38,888 nt of DNA, taken from positions 1 to 38,888 of the forward strand of contig JASGFI010000008.1 of NCBI GenBank assembly GCA_047605615.1, read 5' to 3'. Positions 1 to 8,155 of this stretch are shown here, piece after piece (within the stretch, counting starts at the first letter, position 1; every line of letters starts with the position of its first letter). A model generated the notes under the pieces. It saw nothing but the letters and a program-made list of their open reading frames with translations. It did not search any database and was not told the origin of the DNA. A program made the position numbers and the translations under genes. This DNA is from Taibaiella sp047605615 (GTDB lineage: Bacteria; Bacteroidota; Bacteroidia; Chitinophagales; Chitinophagaceae).

Positions 1-2
1 AC

Positions 3-306
3 AAAACCAGAAGAAAGGAAGTGAAAGAAAATGAGCAACTTAAAAACCAAAAATATACCGTACTGAAGAACCAGGAAAACGTGAAGTTTTACGGCACACA
101 GACGATATACCAAAATCATTGACCGAAAAAGCCTTGAAAATAGCCCGTGACATTGATATTTTTGACACACCTTTCATTGCCCTGCACTACCACACCAAAC
201 ACAAAATCTGGACTGGCGACAACGTTCTCATCAACGGCCTGAAAGCCAAAGGTTACGCATTTGCATTACCACCGAAGAACTCAAACGAAGATTGTACAAA
301 AAATAA
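3..306 (+). pseudogene. PIN-domain (toxin/ribonuclease-like) gene remnant with two frameshifts
   Basis: The middle of this stretch, read from about 119, gives the C-terminal half of a PIN-domain protein: an IARDIDIFDTPFIAL segment followed by KIWTGDNVLINGLKAKGY. PIN domains carry their last acidic metal ligands in such DxDxxDxxFxAL and WTGD motifs. Bases 3-117 in another frame give plausible upstream sequence ending FYGTQTIYQNH, and adding one G near 119 would join the two (H-W-T-E-K). A second missing base near 262 would move the frame into ITTEELKRRLYKK and a stop at 304-306, a typical end for these proteins. So one gene, cut off by the window edge, has two single-base losses, both next to short homopolymers. 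PIN proteins usually act as RNA-cleaving toxins. No antitoxin is visible. Decay is more likely than sequencing error because long genes elsewhere in the window are intact, but error is not excluded. Confidence 0.6.
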
Positions 307-454
307 AACCCGCAATACCTTTCCCCAGATAGCCGCACGGCAGTGGCGTGTGCCTATTCAAGAAAAACGGCTGTTCGGGATGTGTTCCGAAAGGCGGTAC
401 GATAGACAACAAATGAAGTAACAATGCACCGTGTCCCCCCAGCATGGCTGGCGG

Positions 455-512
455 AACGAAGTTTTTCGCCGGAAAGAGCCATGAGAAAACGAATGAATTT
501 TAAACAGGCTCT
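455..512 (-). repeat. Half copy of the foldback (MITE-like) element also found at 33815-33977
   Basis: This stretch matches the reverse complement of the left arm of the element at 33815-33877. It ends in the same TAAACAGGCTCT terminus and shares the inner AACGAAGTTTTTCGCCG block. The two differ by a few substitutions and one CGAA repeat unit. A weak continuation of the match may extend left to about 443. The other arm is missing here, so this is a degraded or solo copy. Its outer end lies about 27 bases from the putative fbp -7 element. Confidence 0.7.
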
Positions 513-538
513 TGTGCAAAATAGTGGCTCGGGCTAAC

Positions 539-546
539 TATATTTG
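539..546 (+). promoter_or_regulatory. Putative Bacteroidota -7 promoter element for fbp
   Basis: TATATTTG matches the TAnnTTTG -7 consensus. A TTG at 512-514 could serve as the -33 element, but the 24-base spacer is longer than usual. The predicted start near 552 would leave a leader of about 75 bases before fbp. The candidate TTG sits exactly at the outer end of the repeat half-copy. Confidence 0.4.
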
Positions 547-626
547 CAGCCGGTCGATCAGGGCAAGTTTTGACTTATCGATTGCAATTGCGGTTGATGA
601 TTAACTAATCGGCAAATATTCCATTT

Positions 627-1688
627 ATGGCATCCTCCAGAAAACTGATTACCCTTGATGAATTTACCATTCAGCAAACCAGGGCATTTCCTAAGGCCAC
701 GGGCGAACTGTCCGCGCTGCTGCGCGATATTTCGTTGGCCAGTAAATTGATTAACAAACAGGTGAACAAAGCCGGACTTGTGGATATTATTGGCAAGTTT
801 GGCGCCACCAATGTGCAAGGCGAAGAGCAAATGAAGCTGGACGTTTATTCCGACGAAATGTTGGTCAACGTCCTGCGGCATAGCAACGATTGTGCCGGTA
901 TCGCCTCGGAAGAACACGATGATTTTGTGGCTTTCGAGGACGAATATTCGGTCAATTCAAAATACGTGGTATTGTTCGACCCCTTGGACGGCTCCAGCAA
1001 TATAGAGGTCAATGCCTCCATCGGGACTATTTTTTCTATCTACAAAAGAATATCGCCGCTTGGGAAACCCTGCACGCGCGAAGATTTTCTACAGCCGGGC
1101 AACAGGTTGATGGCCGCGGGCTATACCATATACGGCAGCAGCACCATGTTGGTTTATGCCACGAGATTGGGGGTGAATGGGTTTACCCTGGAGCCTGCCA
1201 TTGGCGAATTTTGCCTGTCGCACCCCAATATGCTTTGCCCGGACAACGGAAAGGTATATTCGCTCAACCAAGGCAATTACAACAAATACGGAAAGGGCGT
1301 GCAGAAGTTTTTGGACTACTGCATGGAAACCAATAAAACGGACGGACGGCCTTATTCGCACCGCTACATAGGCGCCATGGTGGCCGATTTGCACCGCACC
1401 CTGATTAAAGGCGGCATATTCCTGTACCCGGCAGATGCACATAACGCCAATGGCAAATTGAGGCTGCAATACGAATGTAACCCCCTTTCGTTTATCGTGG
1501 AAGCCGCCGGAGGCGTAAGCAACACGGGTACCGAACGCATATTGGACATAATACCCGCCGAACTGCACCAGCGTGTACCCATTTTCATTGGCTCAAAATT
1601 ATTGGTGCATAAGGCATTGGAATTTGTACATGCCGATGAAGACGAGGTAGCACATTCCGAAGAAGAAACTTCTGAAATAGAACACTAA
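627..1688 (+). CDS. fbp: Fructose-1,6-bisphosphatase, class I
   Basis: This enzyme hydrolyses fructose 1,6-bisphosphate to fructose 6-phosphate and phosphate, the committed cytosolic step of gluconeogenesis. The 353 residues match the usual length of class I enzymes (about 330-350). Metal-site motifs are visible: EEHDD at residues 95-99 and DPLDGSSNIE at 118-127, followed by the conserved ASIGTIFSIY. A substrate-site region, NPLSFIVEAAGG, lies near the C-terminus. The last 15 or so residues are acidic (DEDEVAHSEEETSEIEH) and probably disordered. The ATG at 627 is the first Met before conserved sequence. The next gene starts 17 bases after the stop, so the two are probably co-transcribed. Family assignment is secure; allosteric regulation cannot be read from the sequence. 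Confidence 0.96.
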   Translation: MASSRKLITLDEFTIQQTRAFPKATGELSALLRDISLASKLINKQVNKAGLVDIIGKFGATNVQGEEQMKLDVYSDEMLVNVLRHSNDCAGIASEEHDDFVAFEDEYSVNSKYVVLFDPLDGSSNIEVNASIGTIFSIYKRISPLGKPCTREDFLQPGNRLMAAGYTIYGSSTMLVYATRLGVNGFTLEPAIGEFCLSHPNMLCPDNGKVYSLNQGNYNKYGKGVQKFLDYCMETNKTDGRPYSHRYIGAMVADLHRTLIKGGIFLYPADAHNANGKLRLQYECNPLSFIVEAAGGVSNTGTERILDIIPAELHQRVPIFIGSKLLVHKALEFVHADEDEVAHSEEETSEIEH

Positions 1689-1705
1689 ATTTCCCAAAAA
1701 CAAAC

Positions 1706-2578
1706 ATGAAAGTATTTATATCGGGAGCCAGCGGCCTCGTGGGCGGAAACTGCCTCAAACATTTCAAAGAAAAAGGATGGGACGTGGTAGGCTCGCACCT
1801 TTCTTTTGCCACCGACCAAACGTTTTTTTTCGATACGCTGCAACCCGGTTTGGCCGAAAATTTCGATGTGAAGAAGTTTGCCCCCGATGTGATAGTCCAT
1901 TGCGGTGCCCTTACCCATGTGGATTACTGCGAGCAAAACCCCGAAGAAAGCTACGAGAAGACCGTAACCAGTACCTTGAACCTCATTGAATTGGCCAAAG
2001 AGTGCAACGCAAAATTCGTGTTCATCTCTACCGACTATGTATTCGACGGCGTGGACGGCCCGTATAAAGAAGACGACAAGGTAAATCCGTTAAGTGTGTA
2101 TGCCCGCCACAAGTTGGAGGCCGAAGAACATGCGTTGAAAGACATAGAAGATACCCTGGTGTTGCGCGTAACCAATGTTTATGGCAATGAGCTGCGCAAC
2201 AAAAACTTCGTGGCCCGCATAGTAGAACAGGCCAAGGAAGGCAAAAAGCTGACCCTGAAGCTGCCTTACGACCAATTTGCCAGCCCGGCCAATGCGTGGG
2301 ACATAGCCCGTGCCATGTACATGCTGTTGAACGACAGCAAATCGGGCATATACCACATAGCCGGCAGCGATTACCTGAACAGGGTGGAACTGGCCCTGCG
2401 CGTGTTGAGCTATTTCCCCCATGCGGAATACGACTTGGTACCCATGAGTACCGCCGAAATGAACCAACCCGCCGCCAGGCCATTGCTGGGCGGCTTCGTC
2501 AAACAAAAATTTGCAGCCGAATATCCCGACTTTTTATTTGGCACGGTGGACAGTTACGTGCAGGGTTTATTGAATTAA
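1706..2578 (+). CDS. RmlD-like NAD(P)-dependent sugar-nucleotide reductase (SDR family)
   Basis: The protein is an extended short-chain dehydrogenase/reductase related to dTDP-4-dehydrorhamnose reductase. Its nucleotide-binding glycine loop is GASGLVG at residues 7-13. The family signature STDYVFDG lies at 108-115, followed by GPYKEDD and the catalytic YARHK (Tyr132, Lys136). Its 290 residues are typical for RmlD. No other dTDP-rhamnose genes are nearby, so the true substrate is unknown; many Bacteroidota carry solitary RmlD-like genes of undefined role. It follows fbp by 17 bases and is closed by a strong terminator, which suggests a two-gene transcript. Confidence 0.88.
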   Translation: MKVFISGASGLVGGNCLKHFKEKGWDVVGSHLSFATDQTFFFDTLQPGLAENFDVKKFAPDVIVHCGALTHVDYCEQNPEESYEKTVTSTLNLIELAKECNAKFVFISTDYVFDGVDGPYKEDDKVNPLSVYARHKLEAEEHALKDIEDTLVLRVTNVYGNELRNKNFVARIVEQAKEGKKLTLKLPYDQFASPANAWDIARAMYMLLNDSKSGIYHIAGSDYLNRVELALRVLSYFPHAEYDLVPMSTAEMNQPAARPLLGGFVKQKFAAEYPDFLFGTVDSYVQGLLN

Positions 2579-2603
2579 TACCGATTTTATATGGCCAAAC
2601 CAA

Positions 2604-2633
2604 GGGCTATAAGCAAAGCTTATAGCCCTTTTT
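2604..2633 (+). terminator. Intrinsic terminator after the RmlD-like gene
   Basis: A perfect 11-base-pair stem (GGGCTATAAGC, loop AAA, GCTTATAGCCC) is followed at once by TTTTT and a further T-rich run. It separates the fbp transcript from the efflux operon. Confidence 0.9.
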
Positions 2634-2652
2634 GGTTTTTTGGTGGTTAAGT

Positions 2653-2695
2653 TTGTTTAAACACTTGTTTAAATTCAAACGGTTGTTTAATTTTG
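2653..2695 (+). promoter_or_regulatory. Promoter and probable TetR operator of the efflux operon
   Basis: Three direct copies of TTGTTTAA begin at 2653, 2665 and 2683. TAATTTTG at 2688-2695 fits the TAnnTTTG -7 element. The TTG at 2665-2667 lies 20 bases upstream of it, the right distance for a -33 element, so the repeats overlap both core elements. Binding of the downstream TetR protein to the TTGTTTAA repeats would block RNA polymerase; this is inferred from position. The predicted transcript starts within a few bases of the regulator's ATG at 2705. Confidence 0.6.
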
Positions 2696-2704
2696 CCGTT
2701 GCAA

Positions 2705-3376
2705 ATGGCAAAGAACCGTAACATAGAAAAGCCGTTGGAGCTAAACGAGAAACAGCGGCAGATAATGGCAAAGGCTTTGGAGGTGTTTTCCGAAAAAGGC
2801 TTCGACTCTGCGTCCGTGCGCGACATAGCCCAGCGTGCCGAGGTGAATGTTGCCATGATTTCTTATTACTTTGGTTCGAAGGAAAAATTGTTGGAAATGA
2901 TTTTCCAGAACCATATCGGCTTCATGCGCGAAACAATTTCCAACATAGTATATTCCAATACGCTCGATTCGATAGGCAAGCTGGAACTGATAATAGATAC
3001 TTATGTGGACATGATCAAGGAAAACCAGGCTTTCCACCGGTTGATGACGCGCGAACAGGTATTGCTGGAGGGTGGGGCGGTGTACAACCAGATACGCTCC
3101 ATGAAAACGAAAAACCGCCAAATCATCAACATAGCCATAAGGGCGGGGCAGAAGGGCGGTATTTTCCAGAAAAATATAGACGTGGACCTGATGGCCGTTA
3201 CATTTTTCGGCACGGTGAATTACTTTTTTTCCAATTACAAATATTTGAAGCAAGACAACCAACAGCTCAATGGCCCCTGTGGTTTGTCGGAGGTGAACAA
3301 CGAAGCCCTTGCCAATAAATTGAAACAACATCTCAAAGTGATGTTTAAAGCATATCTTACCTATGGATTATCTTAA
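2705..3376 (+). CDS. TetR/AcrR-family transcriptional regulator of the efflux operon
   Basis: This is a 223-residue one-domain repressor. The N-terminal helix-turn-helix is clear at about residues 37-60 (SVRDIAQRAEVNVAMISYYF, then GSKEKLLEMI), the TetR_N signature. The C-terminal helices form the ligand-binding and dimer domain, which is not conserved enough to name a ligand. The ATG at 2705 is preferred over an in-frame TTG at 2693 because the TTG lies inside the -7 element. It is the first gene of the operon, and its stop overlaps the start of the TolC-like gene by 14 bases. It probably represses its own operon through the TTGTTTAA repeats and is released by a pump substrate, which is the usual arrangement for such regulators. 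Confidence 0.92.
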   Translation: MAKNRNIEKPLELNEKQRQIMAKALEVFSEKGFDSASVRDIAQRAEVNVAMISYYFGSKEKLLEMIFQNHIGFMRETISNIVYSNTLDSIGKLELIIDTYVDMIKENQAFHRLMTREQVLLEGGAVYNQIRSMKTKNRQIINIAIRAGQKGGIFQKNIDVDLMAVTFFGTVNYFFSNYKYLKQDNQQLNGPCGLSEVNNEALANKLKQHLKVMFKAYLTYGLS

Positions 3377-4721
3377 GAAAAATAAATGGGTGGCCCTGGT
3401 GGCCGGCCTCATGGCCGGCAGCAGCAGCTACTTGGCCGCGCAGCCTGCCAAGCAATTGACCCTGAACGAGGCGATAGAACTGAGCATCAACAACAGCAAG
3501 TCGCTCAAGCTTTCCGATGCAAAAGTGGCCGAGGCCGCGGCCGCCTTGGACGAGGCCAAGATGAAGCAATATCCCGACCTGAAAGTGCAGGCGGCCTATA
3601 TGCGCCTCAACCAGCCCAATTATAATCTGAAAATATCGTCGGGCAGCTCCGATACCACGGGCAGCGGTTCGCAATCGAGCGAGATAAAGGTAAACCAAGT
3701 AATGTACGGAATGGCTACCGCATCGGTGCCCTTGTTTGCGGGGTTGCAGATACGCAATGGCATAGAAGCCGCCAAATACCTTAAAACCGCCGCCGAATTG
3801 GACGCAAGGCAAGACAAGGCTGCCTTGGTGCAAAATACCATAGCGGCTTATTTCAATCTGTACAAAGCCCAGTCGGCGGTGGCCTTGGTGCGCGAAAATT
3901 TAAAGCAAGCCACCCAAAGGGTAAAAGATTTCGGCAATTTGGAAACCAATGGCCTCTTGGCGCGCAACGATTTATTGAAGGCCCAATTGCAAAAATCCAA
4001 TGTGGAACTGGCCCTGCTCGATGCGGAAAATAATTTGCGCATCACCAATTTCAACATGGACTTGATGCTGGGCTTGGACGAAAATACCCAATTGGAAATA
4101 ACGGGAAACGCAATGGGCAACCCGCACAACGTACCGTCAATGCCCGAATGGGAAACCGGCGCATTGGCCAACAGGGCCGACCTGAAAGCCATGCAGCAAC
4201 GCGGTTTGGCAGGCAAGGCAGGCGTAAAGGCGGCCATTGGCGGTTATTACCCGTCGCTGGCGTTGACAGGTGGCTACGTGGCTGCCGACGTACCCAACGT
4301 GTTCAGCGTTTACAATGCCATAAACGTGGGCGTGGGCCTTAGCTACAACATTGCTTCGTTGTATAAAAACGGCGCCACCGTCAAAAAAGCCAAAGCGCAA
4401 GAACAACAACTATATTGGGCGCAAGCCGAATTGAGCGACGGCATTAAAATGCAGATACACCAAGCCTACCAAAACTACATGGAAAGCCTGAAAAAAGTAG
4501 AAGTGTATAAAGTGGCCGTGGAACAGGCAAACGAAAACTACCGCATCACCAAAAACAAATACGATAACGCATTGGTGAATACCACCGATTTGCTCGATGC
4601 GGACGTGGCGCAACTACAAGCGCACCTCAATTATGAATTTGCCAAGGCAGATGCCGAAGTGGCCTACAATAAACTGCACGAAACCGCCGGCGATACAGAC
4701 TACGGCAGCACAAAAAAATAA
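3363..4721 (+). CDS. TolC-family outer-membrane efflux channel
   Basis: This is the outer-membrane duct of a tripartite drug pump. Its 452 residues are typical of the family. An N-terminal signal peptide is visible (KKNK, then a hydrophobic stretch, ending near SYLAAQ at residue 26). Two outer-membrane-efflux repeats follow, rich in Ala, Lys and Gln coiled-coil helices: LTLNEAIELSINNSKSLKL opens the first, and KADLKAMQQRGLAGKAGVKAA-like sequence opens the second half. DLLDADVAQLQAHLNYEFA near the end is the classic TolC closing helix. The gene overlaps the TetR stop by 14 bases and is followed by the membrane-fusion and pump genes, so all four are probably translated from one mRNA. Confidence 0.93.
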   Translation: MDYLKKNKWVALVAGLMAGSSSYLAAQPAKQLTLNEAIELSINNSKSLKLSDAKVAEAAAALDEAKMKQYPDLKVQAAYMRLNQPNYNLKISSGSSDTTGSGSQSSEIKVNQVMYGMATASVPLFAGLQIRNGIEAAKYLKTAAELDARQDKAALVQNTIAAYFNLYKAQSAVALVRENLKQATQRVKDFGNLETNGLLARNDLLKAQLQKSNVELALLDAENNLRITNFNMDLMLGLDENTQLEITGNAMGNPHNVPSMPEWETGALANRADLKAMQQRGLAGKAGVKAAIGGYYPSLALTGGYVAADVPNVFSVYNAINVGVGLSYNIASLYKNGATVKKAKAQEQQLYWAQAELSDGIKMQIHQAYQNYMESLKKVEVYKVAVEQANENYRITKNKYDNALVNTTDLLDADVAQLQAHLNYEFAKADAEVAYNKLHETAGDTDYGSTKK

Positions 4722-4765
4722 AAAGAAAAACAACTTCATTAACGATTGCACATTCTAAACATAAA

Positions 4766-5875
4766 ATGGAAAACAACCAAAATCAAGCAGAACAAGCAGT
4801 TGGGAAACCGCGCAAAAGCAACCGCTTTGCCATAATTTTCGGAGTATTGGTATTAGTAGCCGGTACCTATGGCGTAATAAAATACATGCACGGGCAAAAG
4901 CACGAGGAAACCGATGATGCGCAAATAGAAAGCCTTATAAGCCCGGTGATACCCCGTGTGTCGGGCTATATAAAGGAAGTGCGCGTCAAAGACAACCAAG
5001 TGGTGAAGAAGGGCGACACCTTGGTGATATTGGACGACCGCGACTTCCAAGTAAAACTTGCGGAAGCGGAAGCCGGGCTTGCGGCCGCACAAAGCAACGT
5101 GCAGGTGGCCGGTGCGGGCGTACCCGTAGTCAATGCCAACGTAACCACCGCACAATCCAACATTGCCACCGTTGACGCACAGATAGAAGCGGCCAAGGTA
5201 AATGTGTGGCGCGCCAACCAAGATTTTGCACGTTACGAAAATCTGATCAAAGACCACAGCATAACCCAACAGCAATACGAACAAGCCTTGGCCGCCAAGC
5301 AAACGGCAGAACGCCAATTGGACATATTGAAAGCCCAAAAGCAAAATGCGCAAAAGCAAACGGCAGCCATAGGCAGCCAAAAAAATGTGTCCGAAGGCCA
5401 GGTGGCAGTGGCTTCCGCAGCCGTGAAGCAACGCCTGGCAGATGTAGCCGCAGCCCAATTGAACTTGGGCTACACCGTTATTACCGCCGCAGAAGACGGT
5501 ACGGTATCGAGGGTAAACCTCCAGCCCGGACAGTTGGTGCAAGCCGGCCAATCGTTGTTCAACGTAGTGCCGGAAAGCGCGTTGTGGGTAGTGGGCAATT
5601 TCAAGGAAACCCAATTGGAGAAAATGAAAATCGGCCAAAAGGTAATCATAAAAGTAGATGCCTATCCCGACCATGAATTTGAAGCCCAAATAACTTCCTT
5701 TAGCCCCGCCACGGGTTCCAAGTTCTCCTTGCTGCCCCCCGACAATGCCAGCGGCAACTTTGTAAAGGTGGTGCAACGCCTGCCCGTGCGCATCGATTTT
5801 ACCAATAAAAGCGATGCCCGGTTGAAACAGTTGCGTCCCGGCATGAACGTGTTGGTAGATGTACACTTGCTGTAA
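4766..5875 (+). CDS. HlyD/EmrA-type periplasmic adaptor (membrane fusion protein)
   Basis: This protein bridges the inner-membrane pump and the TolC-like channel. After a short cytoplasmic head there is one membrane helix at about residues 21-42. The first half of a biotinyl-lipoyl-like domain follows (IPRVSGYIKEVRVKDNQVVK, about 62-81). A long Ala/Gln-rich coiled coil spans about 90-205, and the second lipoyl half contains DGTVSRVNLQPGQLVQAGQ. A beta-barrel segment (LWVVGNFKETQLEKMKIGQK) follows. Its 369 residues fit EmrA-like adaptors, and the EETDDAQIE sequence just after the helix is typical of that group. It lies 44 bases after the channel gene and 134 bases before the pump. Confidence 0.94.
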   Translation: MENNQNQAEQAVGKPRKSNRFAIIFGVLVLVAGTYGVIKYMHGQKHEETDDAQIESLISPVIPRVSGYIKEVRVKDNQVVKKGDTLVILDDRDFQVKLAEAEAGLAAAQSNVQVAGAGVPVVNANVTTAQSNIATVDAQIEAAKVNVWRANQDFARYENLIKDHSITQQQYEQALAAKQTAERQLDILKAQKQNAQKQTAAIGSQKNVSEGQVAVASAAVKQRLADVAAAQLNLGYTVITAAEDGTVSRVNLQPGQLVQAGQSLFNVVPESALWVVGNFKETQLEKMKIGQKVIIKVDAYPDHEFEAQITSFSPATGSKFSLLPPDNASGNFVKVVQRLPVRIDFTNKSDARLKQLRPGMNVLVDVHLL

Positions 5876-6009
5876 GAGCCTGTGTGGCCGCACGTTTTCA
5901 AGTTTTGGCCGGTGTACGCTTTGTTTGTGTAATTGCTACCGATAATACAAGTGGCAAACCCAAGCATTGCCGGCATGGAACAAGACGCTCATGAATAAAA
6001 ATCCAAATT

Positions 6010-7584
6010 ATGCAACAAGAATCATTGGTCGAATATGGCAGTAGAAGGGTTATAGTAACGCTTACCGCCATATTGTGCGCGCTATTGGAAATAGTGGACA
6101 CTACCATTGTAAACGTGGCACTCAACGACATGAAGGGCAACCTGGGCGCTACCCTCAGCGAAATAGGTTGGGTGGTTACTGCTTATGCAATCGGTAACGT
6201 AATAGTGGTGCCGATGACCAGTTGGCTGTCGCAACAGTTTGGCCGGCGCAACTATTTCGCGGCTTCCATTATCCTGTTTACCATTTGCTCTTTCCTTTGT
6301 GGCAATGCCACCACCATGTGGGAACTGATACTGTTTCGTTTCCTGCAAGGCGTAGGCGGCGGTGCATTGTTGGTAACTTCCCAAACAATCATTACCGAAA
6401 GCTGGCCGCCTGAAAAACGCGGCATGTCGCAGGCCATATACGGTGTGGGCGTAATCATTGGACCCACTTTAGGCCCGCCATTAGGTGGCTATATAGTGGA
6501 ACATTTCAGTTGGCCCTATATATTTTACATCAACATCCCCATAGGCGTGGTGGCGGCCATGTTGGCCATAGGTTATGTAAGAAGCCCCAAGTATGCCGAA
6601 AAGAAATCGGCCAACGAAATAGATTGGTGGGGCATCATTTTCCTGGCCGCGGCCGTGGGGTCGTTGCAGTATGTGTTGGAACGTGGCCAGGAAGACGATT
6701 GGTTCAACAATAGGGAAATATTGATGTTGAGCATAGTGGCGGCCTTGGGTTTCTACTTTTTTATATGGCGCGAGCTAACTTACAAGAACCCCATTGTGGA
6801 GTTGCGGGTATTGAAAAATGGCAACCTGCGCATAGGCACCATCCTCAGTTTTATCATGGGTTTTGGTTTGTATGGTTCCACGTTTGTGGTGCCGCTGTAC
6901 CTCCAGAACATTTTGGGGTGGAACGCCCAGCAAGCAGGTATGATTATGATACCGGCAGCCTTGACCACGGCCTTTATGATGCCTATTATCGGTAATTTGT
7001 TGCAGAAAGGCATCAAGCCCAATTTGATAGCGGCCTTGGGTATGTTCTTGTTCTTCGTATATAGCTTGTGGGGCTACAAAATACTGACGCCCAGCACTTC
7101 CGGCGACGATTTCTTTTGGATGTTGATGGTTCGCGGTTGCGCTATGGGTATGTTGTTCATACCGGTGTCCACCATGTCGTTGTCCACTTTAAAAGGCCAG
7201 CAAATAGGGCAGGGCGCGGCATTTACGGGCATGATGCGGCAGTTGGGCGGCTCGTTTGGCATTGCCATCATCACCACTTTCATGACCCTTGGCAACGCAG
7301 CGCACCGCAACGATTTGTTGCAGAACATACGGCCCGACAATACGGTTTACCAGCAACAATACAACGGCATGGTAGCCAAGTTTGCCGCTGCCGGTATGCC
7401 CATGAACGTGGCCAAGGCTTCGGCCATGAAAGCCATGGACGGCTCTGTAATGAGGCAAGCCGCCGTGCTTACCTACATGGACGTGTTTTTGTACATAGGT
7501 TTGATGTTCTTGGTATGCGTGCCGTTCATCTTGATGATTAAAACCGGGAAGCAGAAAGTAAACATGTCGGAGGCCATGCACTAA
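6010..7584 (+). CDS. EmrB/QacA-type MFS drug:H+ antiporter (DHA2, 14 helices)
   Basis: This is the inner-membrane pump of the operon. The first helix carries the DHA2 hallmark DTTIVNVAL (residues 30-38, with the key Asp30). A motif-A-like FGRR follows the second helix, and antiporter motif C appears as GVIIGPTLGPPLGG (147-160). Its 524 residues and many hydrophobic helices fit the 14-helix DHA2 group. With the EmrA-like adaptor and TolC-like channel it should export hydrophobic compounds across both membranes using the proton gradient. The actual substrate is unknown. The 134-base gap before it holds no obvious promoter, so it is probably part of the operon mRNA. Confidence 0.94.
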   Translation: MQQESLVEYGSRRVIVTLTAILCALLEIVDTTIVNVALNDMKGNLGATLSEIGWVVTAYAIGNVIVVPMTSWLSQQFGRRNYFAASIILFTICSFLCGNATTMWELILFRFLQGVGGGALLVTSQTIITESWPPEKRGMSQAIYGVGVIIGPTLGPPLGGYIVEHFSWPYIFYINIPIGVVAAMLAIGYVRSPKYAEKKSANEIDWWGIIFLAAAVGSLQYVLERGQEDDWFNNREILMLSIVAALGFYFFIWRELTYKNPIVELRVLKNGNLRIGTILSFIMGFGLYGSTFVVPLYLQNILGWNAQQAGMIMIPAALTTAFMMPIIGNLLQKGIKPNLIAALGMFLFFVYSLWGYKILTPSTSGDDFFWMLMVRGCAMGMLFIPVSTMSLSTLKGQQIGQGAAFTGMMRQLGGSFGIAIITTFMTLGNAAHRNDLLQNIRPDNTVYQQQYNGMVAKFAAAGMPMNVAKASAMKAMDGSVMRQAAVLTYMDVFLYIGLMFLVCVPFILMIKTGKQKVNMSEAMH

Positions 7585-7672
7585 GTTTTCGCTTCAAGCA
7601 TTTTCCTTCCGACTTGTCATGCCGTAAGCATCTATCGGAATAAATGTGTTACATTTTTTAGCTGAATTAATC

Positions 7673-7701
7673 TTGCTTTTCTAAAATTACGAGTACATTT
7701 G
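7673..7701 (+). promoter_or_regulatory. Putative promoter of the 94-residue gene
   Basis: TTG at 7673-7675 and TACATTTG at 7694-7701 fit the -33/-7 pattern with an 18-base spacer. The -7 element ends 19 bases before the ATG at 7721. Confidence 0.6.
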
Positions 7702-7720
7702 TGGCTCAAAAAAACGATAG

Positions 7721-8005
7721 ATGAAACACTGCATATTTTCTTTCAACGTTCACTACAACAATCGCAAAGTTAAAGGCGGCCTTGCCCCGTACAGGGGAGA
7801 AAGTCTGGACGATGAAAGCCTGCGGCAGTTTGTGGTAGATTATTTTTCGGGCGCACCGGAAAGCTATAACGGCATAGACGTAAAGCTGGAGGAAGAATAT
7901 AAGGACGAGGAAACATGGATTAACGCCGTGATAGACTTGGACACCTTCAGGTATTTGCAGAAAGTGAATGGCTATGCGGGAGAGTTGGTAAAAAAGTATA
8001 TGTAG
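7721..8005 (+). CDS. Small conserved-looking hypothetical protein (94 aa)
   Basis: I do not recognise a named family. The 94-residue product is soluble, with no signal peptide or membrane segment. It has an alternating hydrophobic start (CIFSFNVHYNN), an acidic middle (VKLEEEYKDEETW) and a Tyr/Lys-rich end. The gene is well supported by its surroundings: a good -33/-7 promoter lies directly upstream and a strong intrinsic terminator starts about 25 bases after the stop. It is therefore a single-gene transcription unit. The fold may be a small alpha/beta domain, but this is only an impression. Confidence 0.72.
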   Translation: MKHCIFSFNVHYNNRKVKGGLAPYRGESLDDESLRQFVVDYFSGAPESYNGIDVKLEEEYKDEETWINAVIDLDTFRYLQKVNGYAGELVKKYM

Positions 8006-8028
8006 CCGTTTTTGGTTGACTAATACTG

Positions 8029-8071
8029 AAAATGCCGCGACACGTCGCGGCATTTTTGTTTTTTTTTTACG
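8029..8071 (+). terminator. Intrinsic terminator after the 94-residue gene
   Basis: AAAATGCCGCGA pairs with TCGCGGCATTTT around a CACG loop. A T-rich run to about 8069 follows. The stem is perfect over about 11 base pairs. Confidence 0.9.
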
Positions 8072-8155
8072 CCAAAAGGTAAAATATTCTAAAAATAGGA
8101 CAAACAACATTAGAAATGTTGAAAAAATGAGTACGTTGCGTAAAATTCACGTGTT

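Noticed and set aside
5873..5884. AAGAGCCTGTG near the adaptor stop, like the foldback-element end
   Set aside because: Only about ten bases match and no arm follows, so chance is likely.
8105..8121. CAACATT/AATGTTG inverted repeat as a terminator
   Set aside because: It is short, has no T tract on the plus strand, and a strong terminator already lies just upstream.
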